From an uncultured Tabrizicola sp. (GTDB lineage Bacteria > Pseudomonadota > Alphaproteobacteria > Rhodobacterales > Rhodobacteraceae), in the NCBI GenBank assembly GCA_937858255.1, contig CALLZQ010000274.1, positions 1-10,520 on the forward strand: 10,520 nucleotides of DNA. The letters are read 5' to 3'. Both the position numbers and the translations under genes were made by a program. Below, piece by piece: positions 6,417 to 10,520 of this stretch. The notes beneath the pieces were generated by a model. It did no database searches and was not told where the DNA came from. It saw nothing but the letters and a program-made list of their open reading frames with translations. Numbering within the stretch: the first letter of the stretch is position 1; each line of letters begins with the position of its first letter.

Positions 6417-9203
6417 TCAGCGGCCCAGCGACCACCAGCCCTTGCGTTTGGGCTTGGCGGGGCCGTCATCGGCCTCTTCCGGGCTGTCTGCCGGGGTCTC
6501 TGCGCCGGGGGCTGCCGGCCCCTGATCATCGCCAGTGGCCATGGCCGGATCAGCGCCGACCTCAGGGGCGGCGGTCTCAGCGATCCCCGGATCGGGTTGC
6601 AGATCGGGCAGGGCTACCGGTTCCGGAGCCTCGGGCTCGGCATCTGCCACCGCCTCCACCTCGGCAGATTGCGCGGCACTGGCCTTGCTGGCCGATTTGC
6701 TGCGCGACGCGGTTTTCTTGGCGGGTTTCGGTGCCGGTGCCGCTGCTGCGGTTGCCTCGGCCTCTGCCGCTTCAACCGGTTTCGCCTTGGAGGCGCGGCT
6801 GCGGCTGGCTTTCTTGGGCTTTTCCGCCGCTGGCGCAGATTCCGCTTCGGCCGTGGGTGCCTCGGTGGTTTCCGAAACCGGCGCCTCGACTTCGGCATCC
6901 GCCTTCTTGCGGCTGCGCGAACGGCTGCGCTTGGGCTTTTCAGCCGGGTCGGCCTCTTCGGCCGGTTCTGCCGGGGCGGCGGTTACGACGGCCGTATCGG
7001 CCGCATGTTCGGCGACGGGCGCGGCCCCATCCTCGGCGATGGCATCTGTCTCGTCGCCATCGTCATCACCCGAGTCATCGCCCGATTCATCCCCGGCCTC
7101 AAGGCCCTGATCGCCCGACTGCGCATTGGCGCCATTGCCCTTGCGGCGACGGCGGCGGCGGCGCTTTTTCTTTCCGCCACCCTGACCGCCTTCGCCCTCG
7201 GCGCGGGGGGCGCTGGTCTCCGCAGCCTCAGAGGTCTCGACGCCTTCGGCCTCATCGGCCTCGTCCATCGGGATGTCCTCTTCTTCTTCCTCTTCAACCG
7301 GCGCGCCCATCAGGCCGGCATGGCCCGAGATCACGGCGCTGGCCTCAGGCACCACGCGGGTCGCGGTCTTGAACTTTTCGATCGAGTAATCGGGGCTGAC
7401 CAGCGCGGGGTCTGCCTCCATCCGCACGGCCATGCCATAGCGGGCCTCGATCAGCGCGATATGCTCGCGCTTGTGGTTGAACAGATAGTTGACGATCCCC
7501 ACCGGCGCCTTGAGCAGCACCTCGCGTGAGCGTTTGCGGGTGCCTTCCTCTTCCAGCGCGCGCAGGATGTTCAGCGCCATGCTGTCATCCGAGCGGATCA
7601 GGCCGGTGCCATGGCAATGGGCGCAGGGCTGGGTGGTCGATTCCAGCATCCCGGGACGCAGGCGCTGACGGCTCATCTCCATCAGGCCAAAGCCCGAGAT
7701 CCGGCCCACCTGAATGCGGGCGCGGTCGGTTTTCAGCTTGTCTTTCAGGCGCTTTTCGACGGCAGCGTTGTTCTTGCGCTCTTCCATGTCGATGAAGTCG
7801 ATGACGATCAGACCGGCAAGGTCGCGCAGGCGCAACTGACGGCTGATCTCTTCGGCGGCTTCAAGGTTGGTCTTGAGCGCGGTTTCCTCGATCGAACCCT
7901 CTTTGGTGGCCCGGCCAGAGTTCACGTCGATGGCGACCAGCGCCTCGGTCACGCCGATGACGATATAACCGCCCGATTTAAGCTGAACGACCGGGTTGAA
8001 CATCCCGCCCAGATAGCTTTCCACCTGATACCGGGCAAAGAGCGGCATCTGGTCGTGATAGGGCTGCACCGCCTTGGCATGGGACGGCATGATCATCTTC
8101 ATGAAGTCCTTGGCGACGCGATAGCCCTCGGCGCCCTCGACCAGAACCTCGTCGATCTCGCGGTTATAAAGGTCGCGGATCGAGCGCTTGATCAGGTTGC
8201 CTTCCTCATAGATCGGCGCGGGGGCGATTGAGCGCAGGGTCAATTCGCGGATCTGTTCCCACAGCCGCATCAGATATTCGTAATCGCGCTTGATTTCCGC
8301 CTTGGTGCGCTTGGCGCCCGCGGTGCGGATGATCAGGCCGGCGCCTTCCGGCACCTCGATCTCATGCGCGATTTCCTTGAGCTTTTTGCGGTCGGCGGCA
8401 TTGGTGATCTTGCGGCTGATGCCGCCACCCCGGGCCGTGTTCGGCATCAGGACGCAATAGCGGCCAGCAAGCGAGAGATAGGTCGTCAGCGCGGCGCCCT
8501 TGTTGCCCCGCTCTTCCTTGACCACCTGCACCAGCATGATCTGGCGGACCTTGATCACTTCCTGGATCTTGTATTTGCGGGCGCGGGGCTTGCGCGGCTG
8601 GCTGATTTCCTCGGCCACATCCTCTTCGGCGACCGACTCGATTTCGTCATCGGTGTCGCTGGCATGATCCATGGCGCGATAGGGCTGTTCACCCGACTCT
8701 TCGCCGTTGCCATTCTCGGGTTCGGCGGCCGGGGCGGGGGTCTCTTCCACCAGCGCCGGGCCGGTCTCTGCGCCGGCGTCTTCCTCGTCCAGATCGACGA
8801 CATCCATCCCGGCGGGACCGGAAGTCACGGCATCCTCGGCCTTAGCGACCTCGGCTGCGGGGCGGGGCTTGCGCCGGCGGCTGCGGCGGTTGTCTTCTTC
8901 CTCTTCGGCGCGGGCAAAGGCGCGCTCTTCCTCAAGCAGCGCTTTGCGATCCGCGACCGGGATCTGGTAGTAATCAGGGTGGATCTCGGCAAAAGCGAGA
9001 AAGCCATGCCGGTTGCCACCATAATCGACAAAGGCCGCCTGGAGCGAAGGCTCCACCCGGGTCACTTTGGCGAGATAGATATTTCCGGCGAGCTGACGCT
9101 TGTTTACCGTCTCAAAGTCGAACTCTTCGACCTTGTTTCCGTCCACCACCACAACCCGAGTTTCCTCGGCATGGGTGGCGGCGATGAGCATTTTCTTAGC
9201 CAT
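6417..9203 (-). CDS. rne: ribonuclease E with S1-domain insertion and degradosome tail
   Basis: Endoribonuclease of 928 residues that starts mRNA decay and processes rRNA and tRNA precursors. The N-terminal half is catalytic: an RNase H-like start (1-35), then an S1 domain (about 36-250) split by an acidic/basic insert at about 78-208. The 5'-sensor region follows. The DNase I-like site has predicted Mg ligands Asp426 (AIDVNSG) and Asp469 (IVIDFIDM). The zinc-link Cys527-x-x-Cys530 (PCAHCHGTG) and small domain reach about residue 620. The rest is a disordered tail rich in Glu, Ala and Asp with basic patches (KKKRRRRRRRKG at 678-689; KPKRSRSRSRKK at 757-768). It ends in KPKRKGWWSLGR; a C-terminal GWW is known to bind PNPase in Caulobacter. 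The ATG at 9203 gives the standard MAKKMLI start; a TTG seven codons upstream is rejected. The ribosome site is weak (GGA, 5 bases before ATG). Confidence 0.97.
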   Translation of the reverse strand: MAKKMLIAATHAEETRVVVVDGNKVEEFDFETVNKRQLAGNIYLAKVTRVEPSLQAAFVDYGGNRHGFLAFAEIHPDYYQIPVADRKALLEEERAFARAEEEEDNRRSRRRKPRPAAEVAKAEDAVTSGPAGMDVVDLDEEDAGAETGPALVEETPAPAAEPENGNGEESGEQPYRAMDHASDTDDEIESVAEEDVAEEISQPRKPRARKYKIQEVIKVRQIMLVQVVKEERGNKGAALTTYLSLAGRYCVLMPNTARGGGISRKITNAADRKKLKEIAHEIEVPEGAGLIIRTAGAKRTKAEIKRDYEYLMRLWEQIRELTLRSIAPAPIYEEGNLIKRSIRDLYNREIDEVLVEGAEGYRVAKDFMKMIMPSHAKAVQPYHDQMPLFARYQVESYLGGMFNPVVQLKSGGYIVIGVTEALVAIDVNSGRATKEGSIEETALKTNLEAAEEISRQLRLRDLAGLIVIDFIDMEERKNNAAVEKRLKDKLKTDRARIQVGRISGFGLMEMSRQRLRPGMLESTTQPCAHCHGTGLIRSDDSMALNILRALEEEGTRKRSREVLLKAPVGIVNYLFNHKREHIALIEARYGMAVRMEADPALVSPDYSIEKFKTATRVVPEASAVISGHAGLMGAPVEEEEEEDIPMDEADEAEGVETSEAAETSAPRAEGEGGQGGGKKKRRRRRRRKGNGANAQSGDQGLEAGDESGDDSGDDDGDETDAIAEDGAAPVAEHAADTAVVTAAPAEPAEEADPAEKPKRSRSRSRKKADAEVEAPVSETTEAPTAEAESAPAAEKPKKASRSRASKAKPVEAAEAEATAAAAPAPKPAKKTASRSKSASKASAAQSAEVEAVADAEPEAPEPVALPDLQPDPGIAETAAPEVGADPAMATGDDQGPAAPGAETPADSPEEADDGPAKPKRKGWWSLGR

Positions 9204-9231
9204 ATCAGTCCATTGCGCCTGCAACGCAAGG

Positions 9232-9255
9232 CCCCCCCCGGTGGACCGGAGGGGG
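9232..9255 (-). promoter_or_regulatory. rne: very stable hairpin in the rne 5' leader
   Basis: CCCCCCCCGG (9232-9241) pairs with CCGGAGGGGG (9246-9255) over 10 bp, with one G-U in the RNA, around a 4-base loop. It ends 28 bases before the rne ATG and has no T-run, so it is a leader structure and not a terminator. RNase E autoregulation through its own 5'UTR is known in E. coli; a similar role here is inferred. Confidence 0.5.
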
Positions 9256-9378
9256 TGTCATACGTGGAAAGGCGTCTTGTTCGGGCGGAGGCGCGCTGAC
9301 GGCAAAGCCGGGTCAAGCCCTGTGGGCTGGCCTCGGCTGTCATATGTCCTGTCGCGCGCATCATCGCAGTTTACATCA

Positions 9379-9410
9379 GGGGGCTTGTGACCCCCCACCT
9401 AGAAAAGCCC
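9379..9410 (-). other. alternative hairpins upstream of rne
   Basis: On the minus strand GGGGG (9395-9391) can pair with CCCCC (9383-9379), or GGGCTT (9410-9405) can pair with AAGCCC (9386-9381). The two use overlapping bases, so they exclude each other. Whether this DNA is transcribed in the rne leader is not known. Confidence 0.3.
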
Positions 9411-9520
9411 GTCCATTTGGCACGTCCGGGCAATGACAACAGCCCTTTCGGGCCGATCCGGCTGCCCGGGCCAAGGGTCGCGGGTGCGCGTGTCCACAAA
9501 GGCGGGCAGAGAATTCGAAA

Positions 9521-9542
9521 GCGACCGGCAAGGGCCGGTCGC
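9521..9542 (-). terminator. probable intrinsic terminator between the regulator gene and rne
   Basis: GCGACCGGC and GCCGGTCGC make a perfect 9-bp stem with a 4-base loop. On the minus strand it is followed by TTTCGAATTCT, a moderate T-rich tail. It lies about 90 bases after the regulator stop and could end the regulator transcript or a short RNA made from the spacer. Confidence 0.6.
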
Positions 9543-9594
9543 GTCCGACAACCCTAGCGGCAAAGGCGCGCCAAGGGCAATGGCCAATTTCACG

Positions 9595-9616
9595 GGCCCG
9601 TCATATAAGACGGGCC
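9595..9616 (-). terminator. hairpin just after the regulator stop
   Basis: GGCCCGTC and GACGGGCC form an 8-bp stem with a 6-base A/T loop, 12 bases past the stop codon. No T-run follows, so it is either a poor terminator or a 3'-end stabiliser working with the hairpin at 9521-9542. Confidence 0.45.
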
Positions 9617-9628
9617 GCTTGGGGGCGT

Positions 9629-10520
9629 TTAGGTATAGTCGCCGCGTTGCAGGCCGTATTTGGCCATCTTTTCGTTCAGCGTGCGGCGCGGCAGGCAAAG
9701 CTCTTCCATCACCGCGACGATGCTGCCCTTGTGCCGGCGCATGGTGTTGTCGATCAGCATTTTCTCAAAGCTTTCGACATATTCCTTCAGCGGCTTGCCC
9801 TCGGTTGTCATGGCCGGGCCGGTCGCCTCGTTATCGGCCATCAACAGGCTGGCGATACTGCCCGAGCCGCGGCGGTTTTGCAGCACGGCACGTTCGGCGA
9901 TATTGACCAGTTGCCGCACATTGCCGGGCCAGGGGGCCTGCAAAAGCTGCGCGGCCTCTTGTGCCGTGACCTGCGGCGCCTCGCAGCCATATTCCTCGGC
10001 AAAGCCCTCGCTCATCCGGGTGAACAGGGTCAGGATATCCTCGCCCCGGGCCCGCAGCGGCGGGCAAAGGATGGTCATTGCCCCCAGCCGATAGAACAGA
10101 TCGGCCCGCAGGATGTCTTCCAGCGTCTTGTCCTGCGCATGTTCATTGCAGATGGCGATGATCCGGGTTTCCGGCGGCACCCCCTGATCGTTGATGAAGG
10201 TGAGCAGGCGCGCTTGCAGCGCATTGGGCAGCGCCTCAATATCCTCAAGGCAGAGCGTGCCGCCCCGCGCCTCTTCCAGCAGCGGGATCGTGCCATCCTC
10301 GGACGGGCCGAACAGCCGCGCGGCAAGCTGGTCTTCGGACCAGGCGGCGCAGGAAATCGTCAGGAACTTCTTGGACGAGCGCGGCCCCACCGCATGCAGC
10401 GCATGGGCAACCAGCGTCTTGCCGGTGCCGGTTTCGCCATCGATCAGTACATGGCTGTCAGCCTGCCCCAGATCGAGGATATCCTCGCGCAGCCGCTCCA
10501 TCGCCGGGCTGGCGCCGATC
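9629..10520 (-). CDS. DctD-like AAA+/Fis-type transcriptional regulator lacking GAFTGA, 5' end cut
   Basis: C-terminal 297 codons of an NtrC/DctD-family regulator; any receiver domain lies beyond the window. Counting from the internal Met at 10501: Walker A GETGTGKT is at 22-29, the Walker B region GGTLCLEDIE at 80-89, the sensor I region IIAICN at 114-119, the arginine-finger segment LRADLFYRL at 131-139, and PPLRARGEDI at 147-156. The Fis-type helix-turn-helix is at about 237-285, with PRRTLNEKMAKYGL as in DctD proteins. Between LFG (63-65) and GGTL there are only 14 residues, where a typical DctD has about 21. The sigma-54-contacting GAFTGA is absent, and Walker B reads Glu-Asp instead of Asp-Glu. 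Homology to C4-dicarboxylate regulators is good, but target and polymerase partner are open. Rhodobacter capsulatus NtrC is a known GAFTGA-less relative that works with the housekeeping sigma factor. Confidence 0.85.
   Translation of the reverse strand, partial: IGASPAMERLREDILDLGQADSHVLIDGETGTGKTLVAHALHAVGPRSSKKFLTISCAAWSEDQLAARLFGPSEDGTIPLLEEARGGTLCLEDIEALPNALQARLLTFINDQGVPPETRIIAICNEHAQDKTLEDILRADLFYRLGAMTILCPPLRARGEDILTLFTRMSEGFAEEYGCEAPQVTAQEAAQLLQAPWPGNVRQLVNIAERAVLQNRRGSGSIASLLMADNEATGPAMTTEGKPLKEYVESFEKMLIDNTMRRHKGSIVAVMEELCLPRRTLNEKMAKYGLQRGDYT

Larger units (their letters stand above)
9204..9628 (-). other. gene-free region: rne leader and upstream spacer
   Basis: This 425-bp stretch lies between the regulator stop and rne, both read leftwards. 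I see no credible gene in it. It holds four hairpins, described separately. A TTGACC (-35-like) occurs around 9313-9318 on the minus strand, but no convincing -10 box follows at 16-18 bases, so the rne promoter is not placed. Confidence 0.6.

Noticed and set aside
6637..7010. Repetitive Ala/Glu/Arg-coding DNA as a possible tandem repeat array
   Set aside because: Repetition comes from biased amino-acid use in the RNase E tail; no regular repeat unit or spacer pattern is present.
6347..7529. Two long plus-strand open frames (341 and 381 codons) opposite the rne tail
   Set aside because: They mirror the Ala/Glu/Arg-rich repeats of RNase E, giving Gly/Leu/Arg or Pro/Arg-rich nonsense. The rne frame is continuous and clearly real.
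8364..9299. 311-codon plus-strand open frame opposite the rne N-terminal half
   Set aside because: It overlaps the conserved S1 and catalytic region of rne and has no family features.
9104..9364. Possible 86-codon upstream ORF in the rne leader, overlapping the rne start
   Set aside because: No ribosome site or recognisable protein; Arg/Ser/Pro-rich shadow composition. A leader peptide cannot be excluded but is not supported.
9399..9698. 99-codon minus-strand open frame overlapping the regulator 3' end
   Set aside because: It overlaps the HTH-coding end of the regulator in another frame and crosses two hairpins; no conserved features.

Overview
The window is a gene-dense, GC-rich piece of chromosome, most likely from an alphaproteobacterium of the Rhodobacteraceae (Paracoccus/Rhodobacter-like). 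The basis is an F1FO-ATPase zeta-type inhibitor (DUF1476) next to purC and purS, an RNase E with a long insertion in its S1 domain and a C-terminal Gly-Trp-Trp tail, and a DctD-like regulator with the 'PRRTLNEKM' helix-turn-helix. No tRNA, rRNA, CRISPR array, insertion sequence, phage gene or attachment site was seen. This is largely a housekeeping region. The least characterised parts are a P450/membrane-hydrolase pair, an atypical regulator and a structured rne leader.

Layout. (1) 1-914, minus: betaine/homocysteine S-methyltransferase, cut by the window start, where the first ~60 bases look like poor-quality contig-end sequence. (2) 1081-1395, minus: ATPase zeta inhibitor, followed by a clear intrinsic terminator. 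(3) 1563-2657, plus: purC and purS, two early steps of purine synthesis, divergent from zeta across a 167-bp region holding two hairpins. (4) 2775-6241, minus: in transcription order ccdA (cytochrome c maturation), a membrane alpha/beta-hydrolase-like protein, and a cytochrome P450. The last two overlap by ATGA, so they are probably translated together. (5) 6417-9203, minus: rne (RNase E), with a strong terminator after it and a 425-bp gene-free leader/spacer before it that contains several hairpins. (6) 9629-10520, minus: C-terminal part of a DctD-like AAA+/Fis-type regulator, running off the right edge.

How the genes relate. purC and purS act in the same pathway. RNase E probably scaffolds a degradosome through its basic/acidic tail and terminal GWW. 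The P450 and hydrolase may act on one lipophilic substrate, but neither substrate can be read from the sequence. The most notable observation is that the regulator lacks the GAFTGA loop used to contact sigma-54 and has the two acidic residues of its Walker B motif exchanged. It is therefore unlikely to act as a normal sigma-54 activator.
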